DNA of 64,000 bases from Gammaproteobacteria bacterium (GTDB lineage: Bacteria; Pseudomonadota; Gammaproteobacteria; Burkholderiales; Rhodocyclaceae): assembly GCA_018825305.1 (NCBI GenBank), contig JAHJEO010000024.1:124001-188000 (forward strand). Direction: 5' to 3'. Shown piece after piece: positions 9,093 through 18,288 of this stretch (its first letter is position 1; every line of letters begins with the position of its first letter). The notes under the pieces were generated by a model, which was not told the DNA's origin, ran no database searches, and worked only from the letters and a program-made list of their open reading frames with translations. A program made the position numbers and the translations under genes.

Positions 9093-10225
9093 TGGAAGCG
9101 CCGCCGCTTGCGCTCTACGTCCATTTTCCGTGGTGCGTGAAGAAGTGTCCCTACTGCGACTTCAACTCGCATCAAAGCCGTGGCGGCATCCCCGAAGCCG
9201 ACTACCTCGCGGCGCTGATCGCCGACCTGGATGCGGCGCTGCCGCTGCTCGGCGGCCGCACATTCGCCAGCGCGTTCTTCGGCGGCGGCACGCCGAGCCT
9301 GATGGCCGCCGAATCGGTTGCAACTCTCCTATCGGCGTGCCGCCAGCGCCGACTTTTCGCCGACGATGACGTGTGCGAAGTCACGCTCGAAGCCAATCCC
9401 GGCACGGTCGAGGCGGCGAAGTTCGCCGGCTTTCGCGCCGCCGGCGTGAATCGCCTGTCGCTGGGCATCCAGAGCTTTGACGACGCCAAGCTCAAGGCCC
9501 TCGGCCGCATCCATTCCGCCGCCGAGGCGCACACCGCCTTTGAACTGGCGGCGGCGCATTTCGATAACGTCAATCTCGACGTGATGTACGCGCTGCCCGA
9601 ACAAACGCTGGATGAAGCCCAGCGCGACATCGAAACGGCCATCGCGCTCGGCCCGACCCACATCAGCGCCTACCACCTGACGCTCGAACCCAACACGCCC
9701 TTCCACCACGCGCCGCCGCCGTTGCCCGACGACGACCTCGCTGCCGACATGCAGGACATGGTCGAGGAAACGCTCGCCACTGCCGGTTACGAACACTACG
9801 AGACCTCGGCCTTCGCCCGACCCGGCCGGCAATGTCGCCACAACCGCAACTACTGGGAGTTCGGCGACTACCTCGGCATCGGCGCCGGTGCGCATTCGAA
9901 ATTGAGCCAGGCTAACGGCATAGTGCGCGATGCCCGGCCGCGCGGCCCGAAGGAATACCTTGGCGATCCGGCAAGCCGATCCTGGCAGGCGGTATCGAAT
10001 GACGAACTGCCCTTCGAGTTCCTGATGAACGCCCTGCGTTTGGCCGATGGAGTCAGCCAGGCATTGTTCGAACGCCGCACCGGGCTGCCGCTGTCCATCA
10101 TCGAAAAATCGGCGCTGGCGGCACGGCGCGATGGACTGCTGGAGATGGCGGACGACCGCATCCGCGCGACGGTGCGCGGCCGCCGTTACCTCAATGCGCT
10201 GCTTCGGGATTTCTTGCCGGCTTGA
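9092..10225 (+). CDS. hemW: Heme chaperone HemW (radical SAM, formerly HemN-like)
   Basis: This 377-residue radical-SAM-fold protein binds heme and delivers it to respiratory proteins; it lacks true coproporphyrinogen dehydrogenase activity (family knowledge). The [4Fe-4S] motif is HFPWCVKKCPYCDFN with Cys15, Cys19 and Cys22. FFGGGTPSLM, EANPGTVE, RLSLGIQSF and QTLDEAQRDI follow in the expected order, and a C-terminal HemN domain contains EFLMNALRL. It contains one exact copy of the 17-mer repeat (read as RQRRLF, residues 84-89) and one near-copy (EKSALAARR). Its 3' end overlaps the convergent diguanylate cyclase gene by 35 bases. Confidence 0.95.
   Translation: MEAPPLALYVHFPWCVKKCPYCDFNSHQSRGGIPEADYLAALIADLDAALPLLGGRTFASAFFGGGTPSLMAAESVATLLSACRQRRLFADDDVCEVTLEANPGTVEAAKFAGFRAAGVNRLSLGIQSFDDAKLKALGRIHSAAEAHTAFELAAAHFDNVNLDVMYALPEQTLDEAQRDIETAIALGPTHISAYHLTLEPNTPFHHAPPPLPDDDLAADMQDMVEETLATAGYEHYETSAFARPGRQCRHNRNYWEFGDYLGIGAGAHSKLSQANGIVRDARPRGPKEYLGDPASRSWQAVSNDELPFEFLMNALRLADGVSQALFERRTGLPLSIIEKSALAARRDGLLEMADDRIRATVRGRRYLNALLRDFLPA
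9341..9357 (+). repeat. Dispersed 17-mer repeat, exact copy 1 (inside hemW)
   Basis: CGCCAGCGCCGACTTTT, preceded by GGCGTGC as in the copy at 57087. It is read in hemW as RQRRLF, just before the conserved EVTLEANPG strand, in a loop that varies in length across the family. Confidence 0.85.
10104..10120 (-). repeat. Dispersed 17-mer repeat, near-copy (one mismatch, inside hemW)
   Basis: Complement of the 17-mer with a single G-to-A change (AAAAATCGGCGCTGGCG), followed by GCACGGCG, which also matches the flank of the exact copies. It encodes KSALAA in hemW, a frame different from that of copy 1. Confidence 0.6.
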
Positions 10226-11447
10226 GCAGCGGCACCAGTTCCGGTGGCGGCACTGCGGCACGACTGACGCCGTTACGGCCGGCCGCCTTTGCCGCGTATA
10301 AGGCAGCATCGGCGCGACCGATCAGCTTGTCCCAGGATTCGGAGGCGAGCTCATGGGTCGCGACGCCGATACTTATGGTGATGGTTTCCCTGGTCTGGTC
10401 GCCACAGTCGAAGGGCGCGGTGGCGATCGCCTGCCGCAGACGCTCGGCAGCGAGTAGCGCCTCTTCCGGGCCGGTGGCGGGAAGCATTGCGCAAAACTCC
10501 TCCCCTCCGAATCGCGTCACGATGTCCTCGGTGCGGGCCACCCGCCGCAAGGTGTCGGCGACGTGGATCAGCGCCGCGTCTCCGAGCAGATGGCCATGGG
10601 CATCATTGAAGCACTTGAAGTGGTCGATATCCATCAGCAGCAGCGAGAAAGCCGGTCCGCCGCGACTGCGGCGGGCGATTTCGCGGTCCAGCATCTCCTG
10701 CAGGGCGCGACGATTGAGCAGGGTGGTGAGTAGATCGTGACGTGACTGGTAGTGCAGCTTTTCTGCGGTATGTGCCAGGTTCGTGCCCAGCAGCAGTGCA
10801 AAGGCGACATTGAGCCCGACCAGGTTGGCGAAAATGATCAGGAACAGGATGACATTCAGCGGCCCGCTCTCATCGACGAAAGCCAGGCTTTCGGAGGCCG
10901 GGAGGATCATCAAGGCCATCGCCCGCAGCAGGGCAAAACCGCCCAGGACCAGCTTCGGTGCAATGACGGCCAGCCGCAGCAAGCGTGACATGCGCACCCG
11001 CAGCGCGTCATAAAGTTGCCAGGCATGGCGCAGCAACATCCAGGCGACAACACCGAAGAATGCCGCTCCCCCGAGTCGCGGATCGCCTTCGGGGAAAGCG
11101 GTGGCGAGCATGGGCAGTACCACCAGGGCAAGCGCCACGGCCGGCTCGCGCAGCCCGTGGCGCAGATGCAGCAGGATGGCCGTGCCGCGATTCCAGACAT
11201 GGATACTGATCACCACCAGCGCGGCGAGAACAACGCTGCCGGCGAGGCTCCCGAGATAGTCGCGCTCCGCGACCAGCACCATCGCGGTGACAAAGATCAG
11301 ATTGGAGGCGCCGATGTGCGCCAGAACAATGCGGTCACGCGGGAAAGCAGCAGCAGCCAACAGCATTCCGCCCCCGAAAAGCAGGGCCGTCAGGGCGCAC
11401 AGCCGCAACAAAGTCATCAAATCGATGGTGAACAAACTGGAAAACAC
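10191..11447 (-). CDS. Membrane-bound diguanylate cyclase (GGDEF)
   Basis: This 418-residue protein would make c-di-GMP from two GTP. About 240 hydrophobic N-terminal residues form roughly seven membrane helices (LCALTALLFGGGMLLAAAAF, VVLAALVVISIHVW, LFLIIFANLVGLNVAFALLLG). A C-terminal GGDEF domain follows: LLNRRALQEML, LMDIDHFKCFND, and the active-site motif GGEEF. The I-site RTED lies five residues before GGEEF, so product inhibition is likely intact. No EAL domain is present. The signal sensed by the membrane part is unknown. It is convergent with hemW and 229 bases downstream of a second cyclase gene. Confidence 0.92.
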   Translation of the reverse strand: MFSSLFTIDLMTLLRLCALTALLFGGGMLLAAAAFPRDRIVLAHIGASNLIFVTAMVLVAERDYLGSLAGSVVLAALVVISIHVWNRGTAILLHLRHGLREPAVALALVVLPMLATAFPEGDPRLGGAAFFGVVAWMLLRHAWQLYDALRVRMSRLLRLAVIAPKLVLGGFALLRAMALMILPASESLAFVDESGPLNVILFLIIFANLVGLNVAFALLLGTNLAHTAEKLHYQSRHDLLTTLLNRRALQEMLDREIARRSRGGPAFSLLLMDIDHFKCFNDAHGHLLGDAALIHVADTLRRVARTEDIVTRFGGEEFCAMLPATGPEEALLAAERLRQAIATAPFDCGDQTRETITISIGVATHELASESWDKLIGRADAALYAAKAAGRNGVSRAAVPPPELVPLLKPARNPEAAH

Positions 11448-11676
11448 GACGGGCCTGGCTGACTCAAGTGCTGCGCTACGCTACCGTGAACTTTACGTGG
11501 CGATAATACCCATGCCGCCCAGCGGGCCACCAATCAAATGGTCAACAACGAAAATCAGTTGGCCTTATGGATGAATAAGCTAAATCCCACCCTACCCCGA
11601 AGCTCGGGCCCAAGACTCCGGGCGCTGGCATCGAACCTGCCCTGCAGTCGGAAGTCGCAGCGCGGGTGGCGCTGCT

Positions 11677-12858
11677 TCAATGCCCGGCTGACGCGCTTTC
11701 AGCCGCGTCAGCCGCGTCGCCGGCGACCTCGACCCGATTGCGGCCATTGGCCTTGGCCTGATAGAGCGCCTGGTCGGCGGCCATCAGCAAGGCATTGAGC
11801 GGCATGCCGGGATAGGCCCGGGCGGCGCCGATGCTGACGGTATAGGCCGGCAGGTCGTCACTGCCGCCCAATCCCCGGCAAATGCGCTCGGCGGCATTGC
11901 GGGCTTCGTCGAGTCCGGTTTCGGGCAGCAGTGCGACGAACTCCTCCCCGCCGTACCGTCCAAGCATGTCCTGACGGCGCAGGATGCTCTGCGTGCGGCG
12001 CGCAAAGTCAGAAATCACGCGGTCGCCAACCAGATGGCCATAGCGGTCATTGATGGCCTTGAAGTGGTCGAGGTCGAACATCAGCAATGCCAGTGGACGG
12101 CCGTGCCGCAGCGAGCGGGCGAGTTCGGCCTCGGCCATTTCGAGAAATGCGCGGCGGCTGAAGGCGCCCGAAAGAAGGTCGTGGGAGGCGATGTGCTCGA
12201 CTGTCTCGCGCAGACGATCATTGGCCATCAGGATGAAGCCGAGGGTGGATATCAGCGCCGTGACGTTGAAGGCGGCAAGGTAGAGCATCTGGAATGTGGT
12301 CTTGTCGAACAGGCTCTGCGGTGTATCAAGTGCAAGCAGGGTGCTGCCGAAACGGAGGGCAGCGAACAGTGCAGTGGTTCCGCTGGCCAGCGCCGTCACG
12401 CCGGAGGCGAAGCTGCCCTTGCCGACTCGCCACGCCAGCAGCGCCAAATGACCAAATAGCAGCGTAAGGATGAAAGTCACGATCAGCAGTCGCGCCGGAT
12501 AAAGCGGCTGACCGTAGGTAAACCACGCCATCGCGGTCGCCAGTAACGCCAGCCCGCCAACGACCAGCCAGCGCGGAAGCCGGGGTAGCTCGCCAAAGCG
12601 GCGCAGGGCAACGAGCATGGCCAATGCGGCCCCGACCAGCATGGTGTTGGCAAGGACAATCGAGAAAAAGTCGGGGATCGTGCCACGCAAGCCGAACAGC
12701 AGCCCGCAGACCACCATGGCCACGGTGGCCCAGGCCCAGGTGGCCAGGCCGGCGATGCTGCGCGGGAAACTGCGGCGCAGGGCGAACATGATGATGACGC
12801 AAATCAGCGCCAGCAGGCCGGCGATGACGATCAGGGAACGTGGGTCGAGCCCGTCCAT
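11677..12858 (-). CDS. Membrane-bound diguanylate cyclase (GGDEF)
   Basis: This 393-residue cyclase has about six membrane segments (LIVIAGLLALICVIIMFAL, LVVGGLALLATAMAWF, LIVTFILTLLFGHLALLAW and others). The GGDEF domain begins near residue 215: HDLLSGAFSRRAFLEM, LMFDLDHFKAINDRYGH, active site GGEEF, with I-site RRQD five residues upstream. It is the last gene of the thiS-thiG-exported protein-trmB chain, starting one base past the trmB stop, which is an odd partner for thiamine genes. The 229 bases between it and the next cyclase hold no gene or RNA that I can see. Confidence 0.92.
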   Translation of the reverse strand: MDGLDPRSLIVIAGLLALICVIIMFALRRSFPRSIAGLATWAWATVAMVVCGLLFGLRGTIPDFFSIVLANTMLVGAALAMLVALRRFGELPRLPRWLVVGGLALLATAMAWFTYGQPLYPARLLIVTFILTLLFGHLALLAWRVGKGSFASGVTALASGTTALFAALRFGSTLLALDTPQSLFDKTTFQMLYLAAFNVTALISTLGFILMANDRLRETVEHIASHDLLSGAFSRRAFLEMAEAELARSLRHGRPLALLMFDLDHFKAINDRYGHLVGDRVISDFARRTQSILRRQDMLGRYGGEEFVALLPETGLDEARNAAERICRGLGGSDDLPAYTVSIGAARAYPGMPLNALLMAADQALYQAKANGRNRVEVAGDAADAAESASAGH

Positions 12859-12859
12859 G

Positions 12860-13549
12860 TCAGGCCCCGCGGCGGAATATCACGTCCCAGACGCCATGGC
12901 CGAGCCGCAGGCCGCGCGCCTCGAACTTGGTCTGCGGCCGGTAATCGGGACGCGGCGCGAAGCCATCGGCCGTGTTTGCAAGCGAGGGTTCGCCGGACAA
13001 CACCGCCAGCATCTGGTCGGCATATTCCTGCCAGTCGGTGGCGCAATGGAAATAGCCGCCGGGGGCCAGCCGCGAAGTCAGCAGGGAGACGAAGGGCGGC
13101 TGGATCAGGCGCCGCTTCTGCTGGCGCTTCTTCGGCCAGGGATCCGGAAAAAATACGTGGATGCCGGCGAGCGTACCGGGGCCGATCATGTCGCGCACCA
13201 CCTCGACGGCGTCGTGCTGGACCACCCGCAGGTTAGAAAGCTCGCGCGTGGCGATTTCCTTCAGCAGGCTGCCGACGCCCGGCGTATGCACCTCGATGCC
13301 GAGGTAGTCGTTTTCCGGATGGGCGGCGGCGATGTTCGCCGTGGTCTCGCCCATGCCGCAGCCGATTTCCAGGATTTTCGGTGCCACGCGGCCGAATGTG
13401 GCGACAAGGTCGAGCGGCGCGGCGCGATAGGGGATGCCCCACTGCGGCATGCCCTCTTCGTAGTAGCGCGCCTGGGCGACGGAGACGCGTCCCTGGCGCA
13501 GGACGAAGCTGCGGATGTGATCGTGGCGCGGTGCCGGCTGGTCGGTCAT
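12860..13549 (-). CDS. trmB: tRNA (guanine-N7)-methyltransferase
   Basis: This 229-residue SAM-dependent enzyme methylates G46 of tRNA. The SAM site is [17 protein letters not shown], then [14 protein letters not shown], and the signature [15 protein letters not shown] of TrmB. The N-terminus contains [13 protein letters not shown], also conserved. It overlaps the preceding gene by four bases (ATGA), and the diguanylate cyclase gene starts directly after its stop, so the three are translationally linked. Confidence 0.96.
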   Translation of the reverse strand: MTDQPAPRHDHIRSFVLRQGRVSVAQARYYEEGMPQWGIPYRAAPLDLVATFGRVAPKILEIGCGMGETTANIAAAHPENDYLGIEVHTPGVGSLLKEIATRELSNLRVVQHDAVEVVRDMIGPGTLAGIHVFFPDPWPKKRQQKRRLIQPPFVSLLTSRLAPGGYFHCATDWQEYADQMLAVLSGEPSLANTADGFAPRPDYRPQTKFEARGLRLGHGVWDVIFRRGA

Positions 13550-14352
13550 GGCATTTGCTCCGGTGGCGGCGCGAAAACGTTGCGCAACGCGGCCCGCGGC
13601 TGCTTGAGTTGTTGGGAAAACGTGGCGCAGTCGACACTGCGGCCGCGCAGCGAAAGATCACGGTTCAACAGTTCCTGCCACGCAGATAGTGATTCGGCGG
13701 GGGCTTCGGTTGGCCAGTCGCTTTGCAACGCCGTCGTTGCCCGTTGCAGGCGTGGCTCGTTGATCTCGCGCCATACCGCATAGCGCGCATCGAGCAGGAT
13801 GCGCTCGTCGCCGGCGAGGTGCTCGCGGCACCTGGTCCAGCGCAGCTCTGCCTCGATTCCGGCAGTGGCCTCGGCCAGCAGCCCCTGCTGGCGGAACTGC
13901 GTGCCGAGGTCGTAGCGCGGGCGGCGCAATGCTTCCGGCAGGGTCTCGCAGGCGGCAGCGAGTTCGTCCGATCCCGGCGCAAGTTCCAGGCGGTTCCTGA
14001 GATTCAGCGCGCGCACCAGGTCGGGCCAGCGCGCCTCCGCCGCACGCGGGCCGAAGTAGTGGCGCGACAGGTCGAACTGGGCCAGGGCGATGGAATTTTC
14101 CTGGGCCTCGCGCCATGGCACGTAGGCGGCCAGCGTGGCATCGATGCGCTCGGGCTGGTCCATGCAGGCGGAGACAAGCAAGGAAACGCCGTGGGCCAGC
14201 CCAAGCAGGCGCTGCTGAACCAGTACCCGCGGCTGGGCGAAGGCGTAGCCAGCCTCGCGCGGCTGCAGGGGCGGGATTTCATCCTGGGAAAAAGTCGGCG
14301 CTGGCGCCACGGCGGCGAGTGCTAGCAACACCCGGGCCAGATGGCGGCGCAT
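13546..14352 (-). CDS. Exported protein of unknown function
   Basis: This 268-residue protein has an N-terminal signal sequence ([22 protein letters not shown]) and no further membrane span. The mature part is helical and rich in Arg, Leu and Glu, with Trp and three or more Cys residues (SACMDQP, AACETLP, TRCREHL). I do not recognise the family. The ATG at 14352 overlaps the thiG stop (TGATG); a GTG one codon earlier is the alternative. Its stop overlaps trmB. An exact copy of the 17-mer repeat encodes APAPTFS at the end of the signal peptide. Confidence 0.7.
   Translation of the reverse strand: MRRHLARVLLALAAVAPAPTFSQDEIPPLQPREAGYAFAQPRVLVQQRLLGLAHGVSLLVSACMDQPERIDATLAAYVPWREAQENSIALAQFDLSRHYFGPRAAEARWPDLVRALNLRNRLELAPGSDELAAACETLPEALRRPRYDLGTQFRQQGLLAEATAGIEAELRWTRCREHLAGDERILLDARYAVWREINEPRLQRATTALQSDWPTEAPAESLSAWQELLNRDLSLRGRSVDCATFSQQLKQPRAALRNVFAPPPEQMP
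14290..14306 (-). repeat. Dispersed 17-mer repeat, exact copy 2 (inside the exported-protein gene)
   Basis: Minus-strand copy of CGCCAGCGCCGACTTTT with the extended flank GCCGTGG before it and TTCC after it, as in the copy at 50334. It encodes PAPTF at the end of the signal peptide of the exported protein. Confidence 0.85.
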
Positions 14353-15140
14353 CACTTGGGCGAGATCAGCCCCGTCGTCGGTGAGCTGGGACTGGCGCTG
14401 TAGAGCTTCTTCGGCATGCGCCCGGCGCGGAAGGCCTCACGGCCGGCCTCGACGGCCTTCTTCATCGCGCCGGCCATCAGCACCGGATCCTTCGCGCCGG
14501 CAATCGCGGTATTCATCAGCACACCGTCGCAACCGAGTTCCATCGCGATGGCGGCATCCGACGCCGTGCCGACGCCGGCATCGACCAGCACCGGCACCGT
14601 GGCCTTCTCGATGATGAGAGAGAGGTTCCACGGGTTGAGGATGCCCATGCCGGAACCGATGAGGGAGGCCAGCGGCATCACCGCGACGCAGCCCATCTCC
14701 TCCAGCTGCCTGGCCTGGATCGGGTCGTCCGCGCAATACACCATGACCTTGAAGCCGTCCTTGACCAGCGTCTGCGCGGCCTTGAGCGTCTCGGGCATGT
14801 TGGGGAACAGCGTCTGCGGATCGCCCAGCACTTCCAGCTTCACCAGATCGTGGCCGTCGAGCAGTTCGCGCGCCAGGCGCAAAGTGCGGACCGCATCGTC
14901 GGCCGAATAGCAGCCGGCGGTGTTCGGCAGGTAGGTGAACTTGGTGGGCGGCAGTGCGTCGAGCAACGAGGGCTGGCCCGGCTCCTGGCCGATGTTGGTG
15001 CGGCGGATCGCCACCGTGACGATCTCGGCGCCGGAGGCCTCGACGGCGCGGCGGGTCTCGTCGAAATCCTTGTACTTGCCGGTACCCACGAGCAGCCGCG
15101 AACGGTAGCCCTTGCCGGCGATGGTCAGCATGTCGTCCAT
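14352..15140 (-). CDS. thiG: Thiazole synthase ThiG
   Basis: This 262-residue TIM-barrel enzyme forms the thiazole phosphate ring of thiamine from deoxyxylulose phosphate, dehydroglycine and ThiS thiocarboxylate. Family motifs include [63 protein letters not shown] (with the Schiff-base Lys), [14 protein letters not shown] and [27 protein letters not shown]. It lies 15 bases after thiS and overlaps the next gene. Dehydroglycine would come from ThiO or ThiH, neither of which is in the window. Confidence 0.97.
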   Translation of the reverse strand: MDDMLTIAGKGYRSRLLVGTGKYKDFDETRRAVEASGAEIVTVAIRRTNIGQEPGQPSLLDALPPTKFTYLPNTAGCYSADDAVRTLRLARELLDGHDLVKLEVLGDPQTLFPNMPETLKAAQTLVKDGFKVMVYCADDPIQARQLEEMGCVAVMPLASLIGSGMGILNPWNLSLIIEKATVPVLVDAGVGTASDAAIAMELGCDGVLMNTAIAGAKDPVLMAGAMKKAVEAGREAFRAGRMPKKLYSASPSSPTTGLISPK

Positions 15141-15155
15141 ATTGTTTCTTTCCGT

Positions 15156-15359
15156 TCAGCCGCCGCCGACAGCGACGACGATTTCGAGGCGGTCGCCCGC
15201 TTCGAGTTGTATTTCGGCGTGCCGGCTTTTGGGCACGATCTCGCCGTTGCGCTCCACCGCCACGCGCTTGCCGGCCATGCCCTGCCGTTCCAGCAGGGCT
15301 GCGACGGAAAACCCGGTGTCGAGCGCCAGCGGCGCACCATTGATGATGACTTCGATCAT
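15156..15359 (-). CDS. thiS: Sulfur carrier protein ThiS
   Basis: This 67-residue ubiquitin-fold protein carries sulfur as a C-terminal thiocarboxylate for thiazole synthesis. MIEVIINGAPLALDTGFSVA and RVAVERNGEIVPKSRH are the family pattern, and it ends VAVGGG with the required terminal Gly-Gly. It is directly upstream of its partner thiG. No THI-box riboswitch is visible in the 57 bases between it and the tRNA gene. Confidence 0.96.
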   Translation of the reverse strand: MIEVIINGAPLALDTGFSVAALLERQGMAGKRVAVERNGEIVPKSRHAEIQLEAGDRLEIVVAVGGG

Positions 15360-15377
15360 CCGGCGATTTTACCGGGA

Positions 15378-15406
15378 TTCACAATACCCCCGCACTTGCC
15401 TACAAT
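15378..15406 (+). promoter_or_regulatory. Promoter of tRNA-Gly
   Basis: TTCACA at 15378-15383 and TACAAT at 15401-15406 with a 17-base spacer form a near-consensus sigma-70 promoter. The start would be near 15412, a few bases before the mature tRNA. Confidence 0.75.
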
Positions 15407-15416
15407 GCCGCATCGA

Positions 15417-15490
15417 GCGGGTGTCGTATAACGGCATTACCTGAGCTTCCCAAGCTCATGAAGAGGGTTCGACTCCCTTCACCCGCTCCA
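15417..15490 (+). tRNA. tRNA-Gly (anticodon CCC)
   Basis: The 74-base cloverleaf has acceptor stem GCGGGTG/CACCCGC, a D arm with TATAACGGCATTACC, anticodon arm TGAGC-TTCCCAA-GCTCA with anticodon CCC, T arm AGGGTTCGACTCCCT and an encoded CCA (15488-15490). It reads GGG codons. It has its own promoter and is followed within 20 bases by the ssrA promoter. Confidence 0.96.
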
Positions 15491-15509
15491 CGCATCTGTG
15501 CCATGAGCC

Positions 15510-15538
15510 TTGAAACCGGGGCACTTCGGACCCATAAT
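15510..15538 (+). promoter_or_regulatory. Promoter of the permuted ssrA gene
   Basis: TTGAAA at 15510-15515 and CATAAT at 15533-15538, 17 bases apart, place transcription start near 15545, immediately before the acceptor piece of the tmRNA. Confidence 0.75.
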
Positions 15539-15545
15539 GTCTGCA

Positions 15546-15801
15546 TGGTTGTAACTCCGGCAAACTGGAGGCGTTCTGGACAGGGGTTCGATTCCCCTCA
15601 CCTCCACCCAAGAGTATTGATGGCAAAGTTTTCTTGGGTGGGGGTGCACTGGCTTCGACAGGGCGAACGAAGGTAAGCAGGCAACTCGTCAGGCGATCGA
15701 CGTTAATGAAGCAAATCTCTAAACGCCAACGATGAGCGTTTCGCAATCGCCGCTTAAGGCCTTTGCCGAGGCTGCTTGAGCCTTGTTACCAAAGAAAAGC
15801 C
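15546..15801 (+). ncRNA. ssrA: Two-piece (circularly permuted) tmRNA
   Basis: tmRNA rescues stalled ribosomes and tags the nascent peptide for proteolysis. The order is permuted. The acceptor piece comes first, with T arm AGGGG-TTCGATT-CCCCT (15582-15598) and 3' acceptor strand CACCTCC-A (15599-15606). A short excised spacer follows. The coding piece then begins GGGGGTGCACTGGCTTCGACA at 15640, whose first seven bases pair with CACCTCC. The tag frame at 15725-15757 reads ANDERFAIAA then TAA, the betaproteobacterial tag type. Ends are approximate. Permuted tmRNAs are known in Betaproteobacteria; this copy shows the arrangement directly. Confidence 0.93.
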
Positions 15802-15804
15802 GGT

Positions 15805-15842
15805 GGGGGCACAGTTTCGACTGTGTCCCCATCGTCATTTTT
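15805..15842 (+). terminator. Rho-independent terminator of ssrA
   Basis: The stem GGGGGCACAG/CTGTGTCCCC (15805-15814 and 15821-15830, loop TTTCGA) is followed by ATCGTCATTTTT. It ends the tRNA-ssrA region before the convergent binding-protein gene. Confidence 0.8.
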
Positions 15843-15858
15843 GACCCGCCTGTTTCGC

Positions 15859-17034
15859 TTACTCGCCGACCAGGCGCCAGCCGTGATCGCGGATGGTGAG
15901 CATGACGCGGCCGCGCTGGTCGAAGCCGGAGTGGTCTTCGGCGCTCATGTTGTACACGCCCTGCGTCGCCACGAATTCCTTCGTCTGTTCCAGCGCGTCA
16001 CGCAGCGCGGCGCGGAACTCGGCGCTGCCCGGCTTGCCTTTCTGCGCGGCCAGCGGAATCGCGCGCTTGAGCAGCAGCCCCGCGTCATAGACATTGGCGC
16101 CGAAGGTGGCGGCCTTGGCGCCGTGCAGCTTCTCGTAGGCGGCGATATAGCCCTGGGCGACCGGCTTCGACGGGTTGCTGTCGGGAATCTCGTTGAGCGC
16201 CAGCATCAGGCTGGCAGCCATGAAGGAGCCCTCGACCTTCTTGCCGCCGAGGCGGATGAACTCGGGCGTGGCGGCGCCGTGGGTCTGGTAGATCGCGCCC
16301 TTGTAGCCCTGGTCGACAAGCGTCAGATGCGGCAACACGGCCGGGCCACCGGTGCCGGCGACCAGCACGGCATCGGGCTTCGCCGCGAGCAGCTTGAGCA
16401 CCTGGCCGGTCACCGACTGGTCGGTGCGCTGGTAGCGCTCGACCGCGGACAGGGCGATTCCCGCCTTCTGCGCCTGGGCCGAGAATTCCTTGAGCCAGCT
16501 CTCGCCGTAGGGATCGTTGTAGCCGATAAAGCCGACCGTGCGGACACCACGCTTTTTCATATGGCCGATCAGCGCCTCGGCGATGAGGCCGTCGTTTTGC
16601 GTGGTCTTGAACACCCAGCGTTTCTTCTCGTCCATCGGCAGCACCACGGCAGTGGTGCCGACCGGTGCCAGCAGCGGCACGCCGGCCTCGGCGACGAACG
16701 GGATCACCGCCATGGCATTGGGCGAGCCGGTCGGGCCGATGATGGCATCGACCTTGTGCTCCGAGATGAGTTTCTTGAACAGGGTGACGGTCTGCGTCGC
16801 GTCCGAGGCGTCGTCGTAGGCGATGTAATCGACGGTGAGGTCACCGATCCTGCGCGGCAGCAGCGCCACCGTGTTCTTCTGCGGAATGCCGACGACGGCG
16901 GTGGGCCCGGTGGCGGAACTGACCACCCCGACCCTCACCTGCGCCCATGTCGGCCCTGCCAGAACGGCGAGCGCGGCGCAGGACGCCGCCAGCCAGCGGC
17001 TACAATTCAAGGCTTTCCGGAACGTCTTTTCCAC
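15859..17034 (-). CDS. Periplasmic branched-chain amino-acid-type ABC transporter binding protein
   Basis: This 391-residue exported type I periplasmic binding protein (LivK/Peripla_BP_6 class) has a signal peptide to about residue 31 ([18 protein letters not shown]), then [50 protein letters not shown] and [18 protein letters not shown], all typical. The ligand cannot be inferred; related proteins bind Leu/Ile/Val, amides, urea or aromatic acids. No permease or ATPase genes are beside it, so it works with a transporter encoded elsewhere. The start is a GTG at 17034 with GGGAG six bases upstream, only 11 bases from the divergent purT start. Confidence 0.9.
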   Translation of the reverse strand: MEKTFRKALNCSRWLAASCAALAVLAGPTWAQVRVGVVSSATGPTAVVGIPQKNTVALLPRRIGDLTVDYIAYDDASDATQTVTLFKKLISEHKVDAIIGPTGSPNAMAVIPFVAEAGVPLLAPVGTTAVVLPMDEKKRWVFKTTQNDGLIAEALIGHMKKRGVRTVGFIGYNDPYGESWLKEFSAQAQKAGIALSAVERYQRTDQSVTGQVLKLLAAKPDAVLVAGTGGPAVLPHLTLVDQGYKGAIYQTHGAATPEFIRLGGKKVEGSFMAASLMLALNEIPDSNPSKPVAQGYIAAYEKLHGAKAATFGANVYDAGLLLKRAIPLAAQKGKPGSAEFRAALRDALEQTKEFVATQGVYNMSAEDHSGFDQRGRVMLTIRDHGWRLVGE

Positions 17035-17045
17035 GGAGTTCTCCC

Positions 17046-18284
17046 ATGCGCCTAGGCACCATTGGCACGCCGCTTTCCCCCTCCGCCACCCGCGTCATGC
17101 TGCTCGGCAGCGGTGAACTCGGCAAGGAAGTCATTATCGCACTGCAGCGTCTGGGCTGCGAGGTGATCGCCGTGGACCGCTATGCCGACGCACCGGGCAT
17201 GCAGGTGGCACATCGCAGTCATGTGATTTCGATGACCGACGGTGCCGCCCTGCGCGCGCTTCTCGAGAAAGAGAAGCCGCAGCTGGTGGTGCCCGAGATC
17301 GAGGCCATCGCCACCGAGATGCTGGTGGAAATCGAACAGGCCGGGCTCGCCGAGGTGATTCCGACGGCACGTGCGGCGCGCCTGACCATGAACCGCGAGG
17401 GCATCCGGCGGCTGGCGGCCGAGGAACTCGGCCTGCCGACCTCGCCCTACCGGTTCGCCGATTCGCTGGATGAGCTGCAGGCCGCCATCGACTCGGGCAT
17501 CGCTTACCCCTGCATCGTCAAGCCGGTGATGTCGTCCTCGGGCAAGGGCCAGTCGCTGATCAGGACGGCAGCCGACGTGAAACAGGCCTGGGACTACGCC
17601 CAGTCGGGCGGGCGTACCGGGCAGGGCCGCGTCATCGTCGAGGGCTTCATCGACTTCGACTACGAGATCACCCAGCTCACGGTGCGCGCACGCGGCGCCC
17701 AAGGCGCCGACCAAAAAGAGGGCGCCGGCGGCGCTGTCGAGACATTCTTCTGCGATCCGATCGGCCATGTGCAGGTGAACGGCGATTACGTCGAGTCGTG
17801 GCAGCCGATGGCGATGAGCGCAGTCGCCCTGCAGAAGTCGCGCGACATCGCGGCGAAGATCACCGGCAACCTCGGCGGACGCGGCATCTTCGGCGTCGAG
17901 CTGTTCATCAAGGGCGACGATGTGTGGTTCTCCGAAGTCAGTCCGCGCCCGCACGACACCGGGCTGGTGACGCTGGCGACGCAACGCCAGTCGGAATTCG
18001 AGCTGCACGCCCGCGCCATCCTCGGCCTGCCGGTGGACGCATCCCTGCGCGAGACCGGCGCCTCCGCGGTGATCTACGGCGGGCTCGAAGAGAAAGGCAT
18101 CGCCTTCGAGGGCGTCGCCGAGGCGCTGGCGGTGCCGGGCTCGGACCTGCGCCTCTTCGGCAAGCCCGAGAGCTTCCTCAAGCGGCGCATGGGCGTGGCC
18201 GTGGCCACCGGCGCAACGACCGACGAAGCGCGGGCGCGGGCCAAGCTCGCGGCCTCGCGCGTCAAGCCCGTAAAAGGTAACTGA
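17046..18284 (+). CDS. purT: Formate-dependent phosphoribosylglycinamide formyltransferase PurT
   Basis: This 412-residue ATP-grasp enzyme formylates GAR using formate and ATP in purine synthesis, as an alternative to folate-dependent PurN. It opens [29 protein letters not shown] and shows [19 protein letters not shown], the ATP-grasp segments [31 protein letters not shown], and [27 protein letters not shown]. The length matches the family. The start ATG at 17046 has GGAG seven bases upstream. It is divergent from the binding-protein gene and four bases before mutY. Confidence 0.97.
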   Translation: MRLGTIGTPLSPSATRVMLLGSGELGKEVIIALQRLGCEVIAVDRYADAPGMQVAHRSHVISMTDGAALRALLEKEKPQLVVPEIEAIATEMLVEIEQAGLAEVIPTARAARLTMNREGIRRLAAEELGLPTSPYRFADSLDELQAAIDSGIAYPCIVKPVMSSSGKGQSLIRTAADVKQAWDYAQSGGRTGQGRVIVEGFIDFDYEITQLTVRARGAQGADQKEGAGGAVETFFCDPIGHVQVNGDYVESWQPMAMSAVALQKSRDIAAKITGNLGGRGIFGVELFIKGDDVWFSEVSPRPHDTGLVTLATQRQSEFELHARAILGLPVDASLRETGASAVIYGGLEEKGIAFEGVAEALAVPGSDLRLFGKPESFLKRRMGVAVATGATTDEARARAKLAASRVKPVKGN

Positions 18285-18288
18285 GGGC

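Noticed and set aside
11448-11676. Gap of 229 bases between the two diguanylate cyclase genes searched for a tRNA or small gene
   Set aside because: No cloverleaf, no open frame with a Shine-Dalgarno and no clear terminator was seen.
15456-15746. Minus-strand open frame of 96 codons with GEGNRTPV and RVKGVEPSS peptides
   Set aside because: It is antisense to the tRNA-Gly and tmRNA genes; those peptides are the well-known artefact of translating tRNA T-arm regions.
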